64,000 bases of DNA, from positions 1,984,001 through 2,048,000 of the forward strand of contig NZ_CP034450.1 in assembly GCF_003952505.1 (NCBI RefSeq). The letters run 5' to 3'. Origin of the DNA: Mesorhizobium sp. M4B.F.Ca.ET.058.02.1.1. GTDB taxonomy: Bacteria; Pseudomonadota; Alphaproteobacteria; Rhizobiales; Rhizobiaceae. The position numbers and the translations under genes are program-made. The notes beneath the pieces were generated by a model. That model was given only the letters and a program-made list of their open reading frames with translations. It was not told the DNA's origin and ran no database searches. Below are positions 18,269-25,632 of this stretch, piece after piece. Every line of letters begins with the position of its first letter. Within the stretch, counting starts at the first letter, position 1.

Positions 18269-18829
18269 ATGGAAAGCGAAGGCACAACCATCGTCCTGGG
18301 CATCCCAATTCCGTCCATCGATCCGGTGTTTCTGGGCGTTGTAGGTGTCCATATTCTGTTTGGGCTTGCCGCCTTGACCACCGGCGCTGCCGCGATGTTC
18401 GCCCAAAAGGGGCGCGGCCGGCACTCGAACTTCGGCAGCATTTACTTTTGGTGCCTGTTCGGCGTGTTCGTGACTATGAGCGCCTTGTCGCTCCTGCGCT
18501 GGGCGGAAAACTACCATCTGTTCGCGCTGGGATGCATTTCTTTCGCATCTGCCTATTTCGGGCGCACGGCCGCCCGACGACACTGGCGCCAATGGCCCAG
18601 GCTGCATCTCACCGGCATGGGGATGTCCTACGTCGTAATGCTTACCGCATTTTACCTCGATAACGGCAAGAACCTGCCCTTATGGAGGGAGCTTCCAACT
18701 ATTGCATTTTGGGTTCTGCCCAGCGCGATCGGAATGCCGATAATCCTCCATGCCTTGTTTCAGCACCCGGTCGTCCTGGACTTCGATCGCTCGCGAGCGG
18801 CAAGCACCAGATCCGCAAACCCAGACTGA
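18269..18829 (+). CDS. DUF2306-like integral membrane protein
   Basis: About 186 residues from the ATG at 18269; an ATG at 18227 is in frame but its GGAGG is only one base away, too close to use. Six hydrophobic segments are visible, including FLGVVGVHILFGLAALTTGAAAMF and the polar loop KGRGRHSNFGSIYFWCLFGVF. This resembles the DUF2306/DUF998-like small membrane proteins found in many proteobacteria. No catalytic motif is evident. It lies between the two ars modules, divergent from arsR and convergent with arsC; a link to arsenic resistance is possible only by position. Confidence 0.6.
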   Translation: MESEGTTIVLGIPIPSIDPVFLGVVGVHILFGLAALTTGAAAMFAQKGRGRHSNFGSIYFWCLFGVFVTMSALSLLRWAENYHLFALGCISFASAYFGRTAARRHWRQWPRLHLTGMGMSYVVMLTAFYLDNGKNLPLWRELPTIAFWVLPSAIGMPIILHALFQHPVVLDFDRSRAASTRSANPD

Positions 18830-18854
18830 GAGGCGAGCGCCTTTCGGTGCTACG

Positions 18855-19277
18855 TCAGACGACCCGCTTGCCGTCGGCGCCGATCACCACCTCGCCGTCC
18901 TCCTTGGTGAACGGGCCGATGTCGGGATTGGACAGGATGTCGAGCACCGCTTCCGACGGCCGCGCCAGTATCGTGCCTTTCGGCGTCACCACGATCGGCC
19001 GATTGATCAGGATCGGATGCGCCAGCATGAAATCGAGGATCTCGTCGTCGCTCCATTTGGGATTGCCGAGATTGAGCTCGGCATAGGGCGTGCCCTTCTC
19101 GCGCAGCAGCTGGCGCGGCGTCATCGCCATGGCGGCGATCAGCTCGACGAGCTTTTCGCGCGACGGCGGCGTCTGCAGATATTCGATCACCTCGGGCTCC
19201 TCGCCCGACTGCCGGATGATCGCCAGCGTGTTGCGCGAGGTGCCGCAGGCAGGGTTGTGATAGATGGTGATGGTCAT
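18855..19277 (-). CDS. arsC: Arsenate reductase (glutaredoxin-coupled)
   Basis: A 140-residue ArsC-family protein. The N-terminal IYHNPACGTSRNTL holds the catalytic Cys in the H-N-P-x-C-G-T-S-R motif of the glutathione/glutaredoxin-dependent class. The substrate-site LINRPIVVTPKGTILARPSE follows, with the expected Arg residues. Length matches the family. It reduces arsenate to arsenite in the cytoplasm. Its start overlaps the aqpS stop by 4 nt (ATGA), and it is the third gene of arsR-aqpS-arsC, the arrangement described in Sinorhizobium meliloti in which arsenite leaves through the aquaglyceroporin. arsH, present in that operon, is not seen here. Confidence 0.95.
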   Translation of the reverse strand: MTITIYHNPACGTSRNTLAIIRQSGEEPEVIEYLQTPPSREKLVELIAAMAMTPRQLLREKGTPYAELNLGNPKWSDDEILDFMLAHPILINRPIVVTPKGTILARPSEAVLDILSNPDIGPFTKEDGEVVIGADGKRVV

Positions 19278-19957
19278 TCGGCGGCTCTCATCTCAGGTTT
19301 CGGTTCAGCAAGCAGCCAGCCGGCCAGCGCCAGCGCAAGCAGCGCGCCTAGCAATTCGGCAACGATGAAGGCGGGGACGTCGAGCGGCCGGATGCCGGAA
19401 AAGGTGTTGGAGAAGGCGCGCGCGACGGCCACCGCCGGATTGGAAAAGGAGGTCGAGGCGGTGAACCAGTAGGCTGCGGTGATGTAGAGCCCGACCAGCC
19501 AGGGGATGGCATCGCCGCGAAAACGCAGGCCGGCGAGAATGGTGAAGACCAGCCCGAAACTCGCGACCAGTTCGGCGATCCACTGCCCCGCCCCGCTCCG
19601 CACCGTCGTCGACAGTTCGACGAGAGGCAGGCCGAACATGGCATGCGCGACGACCGTGCCGGCGAGGCCGCCGAGCAACTGGGCGACGACATAGCAAAGT
19701 GCGGCATGCCAGCCGATCTCGCGCCTCAGCCCGAACACCAGCGTCACGGCCGGATTGAAATGGGCGCCGGAGATCGGGCCGAGGACTGTGATCAGCACCA
19801 CCAGGATAGCGCCGGTCGGCAGCGTGTTGCCGAGCAGGGAAAGCGCGACGTCGTCGGTGAGACGATCGGCCATGATGCCCGAGCCGACGACAGCGGCGAC
19901 CAGCATGGCGGTGCCGAGCGCCTCGGCGGCGAGACGGCGGGGAAGATCGACAATCAT
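19274..19957 (-). CDS. aqpS: Aquaglyceroporin for arsenite efflux
   Basis: A 227-residue MIP-family channel. Both half-helix signatures are present: HFNPAVTLVFG and SFSNPAVAVARAF. Six transmembrane segments flank them. In S. meliloti AqpS replaces ArsB/Acr3 and lets arsenite made by ArsC flow out down its gradient; the same arrangement here (arsR 25 nt upstream, arsC overlapping downstream) makes this assignment firm. The mechanism depends on intracellular As(III) exceeding the outside level. Confidence 0.93.
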   Translation of the reverse strand: MIVDLPRRLAAEALGTAMLVAAVVGSGIMADRLTDDVALSLLGNTLPTGAILVVLITVLGPISGAHFNPAVTLVFGLRREIGWHAALCYVVAQLLGGLAGTVVAHAMFGLPLVELSTTVRSGAGQWIAELVASFGLVFTILAGLRFRGDAIPWLVGLYITAAYWFTASTSFSNPAVAVARAFSNTFSGIRPLDVPAFIVAELLGALLALALAGWLLAEPKPEMRAAE

Positions 19958-19982
19958 GAGCGGATCCGCATATGTTGCATTG

Positions 19983-20315
19983 CTAGCATTTGCAGGTCAC
20001 GGCCCGGAGGACCGGCTGGCAGAGTTCCGGCGCGCCGTTGCAGCAATCCTCCATGAGATAGGCAAGCAGGTCGCGAAAGCCGGTCATGTCGGCGACGTAG
20101 CGGATCACGCGCCCTTCTCGCGCCGCGCGGACCAGTCCGGCATGGTCGAGCACCTTCAAATGCGCCGACATGGTGTTCTGGACGATTTCGAGCCGCGCGG
20201 CGATTTCGCCCGCCGGCAGGCCGCCCGCCCCGGTCTTCACCAGAAGGCGGAAAACCTCCAGGCGCGTGTTCTGACCAAGCGCCGCCAAGGCGCGAAGGGC
20301 CGCTTCCCTGTCCAT
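19983..20315 (-). CDS. arsR: ArsR-family repressor of the aqpS-arsC operon
   Basis: A 110-residue winged-helix regulator: ALAALGQNTRLEVFRLLVKTGAGGLPAGEIAARLEIVQNTMSAHLKVLDHAGLV. The C-terminal LMEDCCNGAPELCQPV cluster parallels the first ArsR in the window and would bind As(III). The sequence ends CKC, adding two more thiols. The ATG at 20315 has AAGGA upstream, and that site overlaps the 24-bp palindrome at 20322-20345, so bound repressor would block both transcription and ribosome access. First gene of arsR-aqpS-arsC. Confidence 0.92.
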   Translation of the reverse strand: MDREAALRALAALGQNTRLEVFRLLVKTGAGGLPAGEIAARLEIVQNTMSAHLKVLDHAGLVRAAREGRVIRYVADMTGFRDLLAYLMEDCCNGAPELCQPVLRAVTCKC

Positions 20316-20321
20316 CCATAT

Positions 20322-20345
20322 ATCCTTAAATCCGGATTTGAGGAT
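20322..20345. promoter_or_regulatory. ArsR operator: near-perfect 24-bp palindrome
   Basis: ATCCT at 20322-20326 mirrors AGGAT at 20341-20345, and the centre AAATCCGGATTT (20328-20339) is a perfect 12-bp palindrome; only one symmetric pair mismatches. It begins 7 nt upstream of the arsR start codon and includes its Shine-Dalgarno, the expected position for autoregulation. Confidence 0.72.
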
Positions 20346-20416
20346 GCTTAGTAACGCAACATGACAGACAGATGACAGCGGGCGTGACGAGGATCGGTCG
20401 GGTGCACCAATGGAAC

Positions 20417-21006
20417 TCAGAACGTATCGAAGCGACGCTCCACGTCGCGCGCGAACATTTCGCGCTTTTCGTCCGATATGCTGTGAACGGAGTATCGCGA
20501 CAGGTACAGATGCCGCACGCCCGGCCGCACATGGTCTTCAGTCCGCGCAGCAGCACCTTCTTTCCGGGGTTCTGCATATAGAGTTGGGTGTACCACCACG
20601 GCGACCCGCATGTGGTGACCACGCCCATGCGGCGGATATTGAGCAGCGCCGGCTTGATCAGGCCGTCATCCGGCGGCACCTCGTAAGCGATGCCTGGGCG
20701 CCACACCCGATCGAAATAGCCTTTCAGTATGGCGGGCATGCCCGACCACCAGGTCGGAAAGCAGAAGACGCATGCCTCTGCCCATAACAGCGCATCGACA
20801 TAGACCTGCAGATCCTTCGGCACCTGGGAGGGATCGTAATGGCCACGCCATTCCTCGGGCAGCATCGCCGGGTTGAACTTCATCTCGTAGAGGTCAAAGT
20901 CGATGACCTCGTCGCCTCTTGCCTTGAGCGTCTTGACGACGCGCTGGTGAAGCGATGCCAAATAGCTGTCGGCCGCCGGATGCGCGTAGACTACATTGAC
21001 CTTCAT
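20417..21006 (-). pseudogene. NAD(P)H:quinone oxidoreductase / flavodoxin-2 family gene with a frameshift
   Basis: From the ATG at 21006 the first ~160 residues are a good Flavodoxin_2 (MdaB/KefF/NQO-like) protein: VNVVYAHPAADSYLASL binds FMN, VFCFPTWWSGMPAILKGYFDRV and GVVTTCGSPWW are family signatures. Near 20520-20526 the frame breaks. The unshifted frame runs on with Cys-rich nonsense to 20326, into the arsR operator. The adjacent frame supplies a plausible family C-terminus (GVRHLYLSRYSVHSISDEKREMFARDVERRF) ending at 20417. The 590-nt span fits a one-base deletion from a ~196-residue ancestor, at a GC-rich GGCCGGGC run. This could be a real mutation or a sequencing error; the FMN domain is intact, so partial function is possible. 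Confidence 0.68.
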
Positions 21007-21037
21007 TGGATGACGCCCTCAAGCCTTCCACCCGAAG

Positions 21038-21057
21038 CTATTAGTCGAAGCTAATAG
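21038..21057. promoter_or_regulatory. Inverted repeat CTATTAG-N6-CTAATAG upstream of the flavodoxin-type gene
   Basis: Perfect 7-bp arms at 21038-21044 and 21051-21057, starting 32 nt before the ATG at 21006. Position and symmetry suggest a repressor or activator site. No regulator gene for it is adjacent. Confidence 0.45.
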
Positions 21058-21110
21058 GCTTGCCTAGCTGCCGGAGCGCCCCGCATGCGGCGCCCTCCTG
21101 CCCGCTTCGA

Positions 21111-21479
21111 CTAGGCCACGCAGATGCCGGGCACCGAGACCTTCTGGAACAGATGCGGCGAAGCCACAGCCGAGGACGGATAGGCCGAGATCTTCGCCCT
21201 GAACTGCGGATGGGAGAAAGCGGCGCGGAAGGCGGCGGTCGATTCCCACACGGCATAGTTCAGGTAGGTCGGGCTTTCGCCGATCGCGCGGTGAAGCTGG
21301 GTCGAGATGAAACCCGGCTGCTGCTTCATGAAGACAGCGTCGTCCTGCCAGACGTCGAGGAAGGTTTGCTCGTCGGCCTTGTCGAGCGTGAACACGTTCA
21401 CCAGCACGACGGGGGCGGCGTCGATCGCGACCTGGCGGTCGATCGGGAAAGCAGGGTCGAGGGGGCGCATACGGGTCAT
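21111..21479 (-). CDS. Antibiotic biosynthesis monooxygenase (ABM)-domain protein
   Basis: About 122 residues from the ATG at 21479, which has AAGGAG upstream; a start at 21494 would sit on that site. The ABM ferredoxin-like fold is seen in VVLVNVFTLDKADEQTFLDVWQDDAVFMKQQPGFISTQLHRAI and YLNYAVWESTAAFRAAFSHPQF. ABM proteins are cofactor-free quinol monooxygenases or heme-degrading enzymes; the substrate cannot be read here. The gene is divergent from a MarR regulator, and the shared 95-nt promoter region contains a strong dyad, so induction by a phenolic, quinone or oxidant ligand is a reasonable inference. Confidence 0.8.
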   Translation of the reverse strand: MTRMRPLDPAFPIDRQVAIDAAPVVLVNVFTLDKADEQTFLDVWQDDAVFMKQQPGFISTQLHRAIGESPTYLNYAVWESTAAFRAAFSHPQFRAKISAYPSSAVASPHLFQKVSVPGICVA

Positions 21480-21502
21480 GGGAGGCTCCTTCAATTGGTG
21501 TT

Positions 21503-21556
21503 ATGATGTCAATCTGTTATGATGCATACATATACATTTGACAACATGATGTCAAT
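21503..21556. promoter_or_regulatory. MarR-type operator region: palindrome TTGACA-N6-TGTCAA plus direct repeat
   Basis: TTGACA (21538-21543) and TGTCAA (21550-21555) form a perfect 6-bp dyad around ACATGA. The string ATGATGTCAAT occurs at 21503-21513 and 21546-21556, on the two sides of the divergent promoter. TTGACA may double as a -35 element for the marR gene. One site probably faces each gene. Confidence 0.6.
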
Positions 21557-21574
21557 ATAGATATAAGGTGACAA

Positions 21575-22051
21575 ATGCCCGATACAAAGCGAACACCGAC
21601 CGGCAAGGCTTTGAGCGATCTCATTCTCGACCTGTTCAGGCTGAACAGCCGCATCAGCGCTGCCGGCGACAGGCTGGTCGCCGATCTCGGCCTGACCAGC
21701 GCCCGCTGGCAGGTGCTGGGAGCCATCGTCGCCGCCGAGCGTCCGCAGCCGGTGGCGTGGCTGGCGCGCGATCTCGGCGCCAACCGCCAGAACGTGCAGC
21801 GCATCGTCAACGACCTCGAGGGCGAAGGACTGGTCGCCTTCAGGATCAACCCGCATCACCGGCGGGCGCAGCTTGTCGTGCTGACCGACGACGGGCGCGA
21901 AGCCTACGACGCGGCCATGCGCCTGCAGGCCCCCTGGATCAACACCCTCGCCGACGGGCTTGCCGTCGAGGACATCAACACCATGCACGGCGTGATCACG
22001 GCACTACGCAAAAAACTGGAAGGCAACGATGACGCTGAAGAGCAGGGCTGA
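21575..22051 (+). CDS. MarR-family transcriptional regulator
   Basis: A 158-residue winged-helix regulator. LTSARWQVLGAIVAAERPQPVAWLARDLGANRQNVQRIVNDLEGEGLVAF is the DNA-recognition region, and NPHHRRAQLVVLTDDGREAY is the wing with the conserved D-x-R. Flanking helices provide the dimer. It is divergent from the ABM monooxygenase gene over a palindromic promoter region and most likely represses both genes, released by a small phenolic or oxidant. No Cys suited to redox sensing is apparent. Confidence 0.9.
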   Translation: MPDTKRTPTGKALSDLILDLFRLNSRISAAGDRLVADLGLTSARWQVLGAIVAAERPQPVAWLARDLGANRQNVQRIVNDLEGEGLVAFRINPHHRRAQLVVLTDDGREAYDAAMRLQAPWINTLADGLAVEDINTMHGVITALRKKLEGNDDAEEQG

Positions 22052-22252
22052 CCGCTGCGGAACGGTGGCTGTCCCATCCCTTGCTGAGCGCCGCCCTCAT
22101 CCTGGCGCTGCTCGCTTCCCAGCATCGCCAGCTTTGGACGGCCCGAACCGGCGCACAGTACACCGCGCGGCTGCGTTGCCAAGCGCGGCGATTTCGCGCA
22201 ACGGTTCCGACAACCGCAATGACCGCAGTAGCCTCACCGATGCCAGTATCCC

Positions 22253-23407
22253 GTGCCCGATAGCTCAATACTCGTCACCGGAGCGCGCGCGCCGGTGGCG
22301 CTGCATCTGACGCGGCTGCTGTATGGCGCCGGACACCGGGTGATCCTCGCCGACACACCTGCCCGCCCGATTGCTGCCGCCAGCGTGGCCTGCGCACGCT
22401 ACTACCGCCTGCCGCGACCGCGCTTCGAGCCGGCGGCCTACGCCGAGGCGGTCGAGGCGCTGGTGCGCGCCGAAGGGATCGGCCTGGTCATCCCGACCTG
22501 CGAGGAGGTTTTCCATCAGGCGCTCGCCTGGCGCGACCGCGCGATCCCGGCGCGCCTGTTCGCGCCCGGCATCGAGTTGCTCGCCGAAGTCCACAACAAA
22601 CATGCCTTCATCCGGCTGGCCGAACGGCTCGGCCTGGCGGTGCCGGAAACGGTGCTGCTGCAATCGCGCGACGATCTGGGGGCCATGCGCGGCCGCGCGC
22701 GCGAATTGGTGTTCAAACCGGTGTGGTCGCGCTTTGCCAGCCAGGTGCTTTTGCGCCCCTCGCCCGGCGCACTCGATGCCGTCAATCCCTCGCCCGCCGC
22801 GCCCTGGGTGGCGCAGCGCTTCGTGCCCGGCGAGGAGATCAGCGCCTATGCGGTGGCGCGCGGCGGCAGGCTAAAGGCATTCTCGCTCTACCGATCGCTC
22901 TATCGCGCCGGCAAGGGTGCCGGCGTCTTGTTCGAGCCAGCCGAGGACGCGGCCGCGCGGCGGCTGGTCGAGCGCATCGTCGCCGCCACGTCATGGACCG
23001 GACAGATCTCCTTCGACCTGATGCGGCAGGCAGACGGAACGGTTCTGCCGCTGGAATGCAACCCGCGCGCCGTCAGCGGGCTGCATTTCTTCCGCGATCC
23101 GGCGCGCTTTGCGAACGCGGTGCTGGGAGACGGGCCCGAGGTCAGACCCGATGTCACCGCGCCCCAGACCGCGCGGCTCGCCATGTGGATCTACGGGCTG
23201 CCGGCGGCCTTGCGCTGCGGTGGCCTCGGCCGCTTCCGCAAGGCGATGCGTGAGGTCGAGGAACTGCTCGACTGGCCTGATGATCCGGCGCCGGTGAAGG
23301 CGCAATGGGCGGCGCTGGGCGAGATCGCAGGCGTTGCGCTTCGAGAGCGCATCAGCCTGCAGGCGGCATCGACGCGCGACATCGAATGGAACGGGCCGGA
23401 CGAGTGA
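22253..23407 (+). CDS. ATP-grasp domain protein
   Basis: A 384-residue protein starting at GTG (22253). An N-terminal Rossmann-like pre-ATP-grasp segment (SILVTGARAPVALHLTRLLYGAGHRVILAD) leads into the ATP-grasp fold: HNKHAFIRLAERLGLAVPETVLL, ELVFKPVWSRF with the adenine-site lysine, PWVAQRFVPGEEISAYAVA, and the Mg-binding LPLECNPRAVSGLHFF (E-x-N-x-R). Such enzymes ligate a carboxylate to an amine or thiol through an acyl phosphate, as in carbamoyl-phosphate-synthase-like proteins. It converges on the Rieske gene, separated by 45 nt, so it may serve the same pathway. Substrate unknown. The 200 nt upstream show no recognisable feature. Confidence 0.8.
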   Translation: MPDSSILVTGARAPVALHLTRLLYGAGHRVILADTPARPIAAASVACARYYRLPRPRFEPAAYAEAVEALVRAEGIGLVIPTCEEVFHQALAWRDRAIPARLFAPGIELLAEVHNKHAFIRLAERLGLAVPETVLLQSRDDLGAMRGRARELVFKPVWSRFASQVLLRPSPGALDAVNPSPAAPWVAQRFVPGEEISAYAVARGGRLKAFSLYRSLYRAGKGAGVLFEPAEDAAARRLVERIVAATSWTGQISFDLMRQADGTVLPLECNPRAVSGLHFFRDPARFANAVLGDGPEVRPDVTAPQTARLAMWIYGLPAALRCGGLGRFRKAMREVEELLDWPDDPAPVKAQWAALGEIAGVALRERISLQAASTRDIEWNGPDE

Positions 23408-23452
23408 CGTCGGCAGGAGGGCGAAGGAATGCGACGGTCCTTCCGCCTGCCG

Positions 23453-24469
23453 TCACAGCTCGATCTGATGCACTCTTGGCTCGCTTGCCGCCGGCGGCAG
23501 GTTCCCGGCCATAATCGCGGCGATGTCGTGGCGCAGGAAATCCAGCGGACCGATCACCGGCAGCGCCGGCGGGGCGAAACGGGCGTTGTCGCTCGCCGAT
23601 TTCAGCACGCGGCGATCCTGCTGCAGGGCGACGTTGAACAGCGGCTTGAAGGCAAATGCCTTTATCCTGCCGAGCAAGCCCTGGCGCGGGCCGGTCAACC
23701 AGCCGACGCCCTCGACGGTGCGCTCGTCGGCCTGGCGCAGATGGAAGGTGGTGGCGAGGGCCAGCCCATCCTTGCTCCAATATTCCAGTTCGGCGATGCC
23801 GGGATGGCGGAAGCGGCCGATTGTTCTCGCGCGCTCACCCTCCAGCAGCCGGCTGATCAGCCCCTGCTGCCGATCCTCGCCGGTGTAGCAGGCCTCGACC
23901 CAGCCCTCGCCGCCGGTCACCTCGACGCGCACGAGATGGCGTCGCGAGCTCAGGCCGCGCAGCAGGCCCTTGTGGGTGAAGTGGGTATGGGTGGCATCGA
24001 GGATGTTTTCGGCCGCGTCGATCACCGTCGACTGCGTCGAGCTGCGCACCCGCCGCACGACGAGGTCCCGACCCTGCATGCAGTGGAGATAGGGCTCGCC
24101 CTGCGGCGTTCCCGACGAGACGAAGACGACGCCGTCGCGCTCGATGACGCCGTAGCGACGCACGCGGTAATGCGGCATCTCGCCGACATGACCGGGAATG
24201 GCGGTGCAGCGGCCTTCGCCGTCATAGCGCCAACCGTGATAGGGGCATTCGATTTCGCCGCCGACGACCTTGCCGGTCGAGAGCTCGACCAGCCGGTGCG
24301 GGCAGCGGTCGAACAGCGCGGCGATGCCCTGGGCCGAGCGGAACAGGACGACAGGTTGGCCGTCGATCAGGATGCGCCTGGGCTTGCGCCTGATGTCGGC
24401 CGACAGCGCCACGGCCTGCCAATGATCTTTCCGATCGTGATCTTCGCTGTGCCTCTGGCGCACGCTCAC
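23453..24469 (-). CDS. Rieske non-heme iron oxygenase
   Basis: A 338-residue protein from the GTG at 24469, which overlaps the upstream stop (GTGA). The [2Fe-2S] ligands are C56, H58, C75 and H78 (CPH ... CPYHGW). The mononuclear iron site N155-x2-D158-x2-H161-x4-H166 (NILDATHTHFTH) is complete, so this is a full oxygenase, not an isolated ferredoxin. Overall length and layout resemble the single-component PaO/vanillate-demethylase/choline-type branch that takes electrons from a separate reductase; no reductase gene is seen in the window. It is the last gene of a six-gene overlapping operon and probably performs a late hydroxylation, desaturation or demethylation. Product unknown. Confidence 0.88.
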   Translation of the reverse strand: MSVRQRHSEDHDRKDHWQAVALSADIRRKPRRILIDGQPVVLFRSAQGIAALFDRCPHRLVELSTGKVVGGEIECPYHGWRYDGEGRCTAIPGHVGEMPHYRVRRYGVIERDGVVFVSSGTPQGEPYLHCMQGRDLVVRRVRSSTQSTVIDAAENILDATHTHFTHKGLLRGLSSRRHLVRVEVTGGEGWVEACYTGEDRQQGLISRLLEGERARTIGRFRHPGIAELEYWSKDGLALATTFHLRQADERTVEGVGWLTGPRQGLLGRIKAFAFKPLFNVALQQDRRVLKSASDNARFAPPALPVIGPLDFLRHDIAAIMAGNLPPAASEPRVHQIEL

Positions 24470-25632
24470 AGCTCGAACCTCCTGAGCAAGGGAATGCCGA
24501 CCAGCGCCAGCACGGTTTCCATGACGCGGATCGCCGCACGCCGGCGGCGCGAAAGGTGCCCGGCGTAGACGGCGTTGTATTCGATAGTCGCCACCGCGCC
24601 GCGCAGGCGCTTGAAGCCCGCCGCCCCGGCGCTCATGTTGAAGAATAGGCCGTGCGCGGTCGCATGCTGCTGAGCCATCGCCATCACCATGCGATAAAGC
24701 CCCTCCTGTATCGGCAGGCCGGTATCGTAGCCGACGATGGGCTGGGTCAGCGTGCGGCCGTTCTCGAACAGGCCGGTGACGGCGACGAGGTCTCCACCCG
24801 GCCGGCGCAGGCCGGCAAGGCTGATGATGCCGCGCCGGTGCATCTCGGCGATGTAGCGGGCGGTGTAGTGCGGATTGAGCGGCGTGTACTTTTCCAGATA
24901 GAGCATGGTGTAGAGCTCTTCCGCGCGCGCATAGTCGGCTTCGCTGAAATCGGCATCGCCGACGCGCTCGAAGGGCGTGGTGGCGAGCCGCTTGCGGTCG
25001 CGCTTCATGTTGATGGTCATGGCCGGTGCCGCGCCGCGGTCGGCGAAGATGTAGATCTGGCGGGCCGCCAGCATGCGGAAACCTTCGGCCTTCAGCGCCG
25101 CGATGGTGGCGGGATCGGCGATCTCGTTCAGCGAGCGGATGACGATGGCGCGATCCGGGAAACGCGCCACAAGGTCGGCGCGCAGCTCGGCCACCGCCGT
25201 TCGGTCGAGCAGCGGCACCGGATTGGTCGAATAAAGCCAGTTGTTGAGCTGAACCTGACGGTCGAGACCACTCGTCCGCACCAGCGGCGCGCAGGCGCCG
25301 ATCAACGCCGTGAGCGAGCGCCGCAGCAACGGATGCGCGATGAAATTGCGCGTCTCGTCGATGGCATATTCGAGATAGGCGCTGGATGGGCAGCAGATGT
25401 AGCAGTTCGGCGGTTCGCCGGCGTCGTTCAGCGTCAGCGGGAAGGTGCGGCCGGCGACCGCCGCGCTTTCGACCGATGTCGTCAGGTTGGCGACGAGGTC
25501 GCGCACCGGGACGTCGTTGAAGAGCCGCACGAAAGCCTCGACCTGGGCTGGATCGTTCTCGACCCGGTCGGCTTGCTGGGGCGCGCCAGCCACGACTGCC
25601 GCCCGGTTCACGGCGCCGCTCCCAGCCGGCAC
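24466..25632 (-). CDS. GNAT-like acyltransferase (putative), operon gene 5
   Basis: A 388-residue protein whose 5' end overlaps the upstream gene by 25 nt. The second half (AIVIRSLNEIADPATIAALKAEGFRMLAARQIYIF ... FEERV-like region ... YTARYIAEMHRRGIISLAGLRRPGGDLVAVTGLFENG ... YDTGLPIQEGLYRMVMAMAQQHATAHGLFFNMSAG) reads like the paired N-acyltransferase fold of GNAT/FemAB proteins. An N-terminal CYICCPSSAYLEYAIDE segment has three cysteines in five residues. There are no transmembrane helices except a possible C-terminal hydrophobic patch (VMETVLALVGIPLL). Within this operon an N-acyltransfer step from an acyl-thioester or acyl-ACP is plausible, but the family call is tentative. Confidence 0.5.
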   Translation of the reverse strand: MPAGSGAVNRAAVVAGAPQQADRVENDPAQVEAFVRLFNDVPVRDLVANLTTSVESAAVAGRTFPLTLNDAGEPPNCYICCPSSAYLEYAIDETRNFIAHPLLRRSLTALIGACAPLVRTSGLDRQVQLNNWLYSTNPVPLLDRTAVAELRADLVARFPDRAIVIRSLNEIADPATIAALKAEGFRMLAARQIYIFADRGAAPAMTINMKRDRKRLATTPFERVGDADFSEADYARAEELYTMLYLEKYTPLNPHYTARYIAEMHRRGIISLAGLRRPGGDLVAVTGLFENGRTLTQPIVGYDTGLPIQEGLYRMVMAMAQQHATAHGLFFNMSAGAAGFKRLRGAVATIEYNAVYAGHLSRRRRAAIRVMETVLALVGIPLLRRFEL

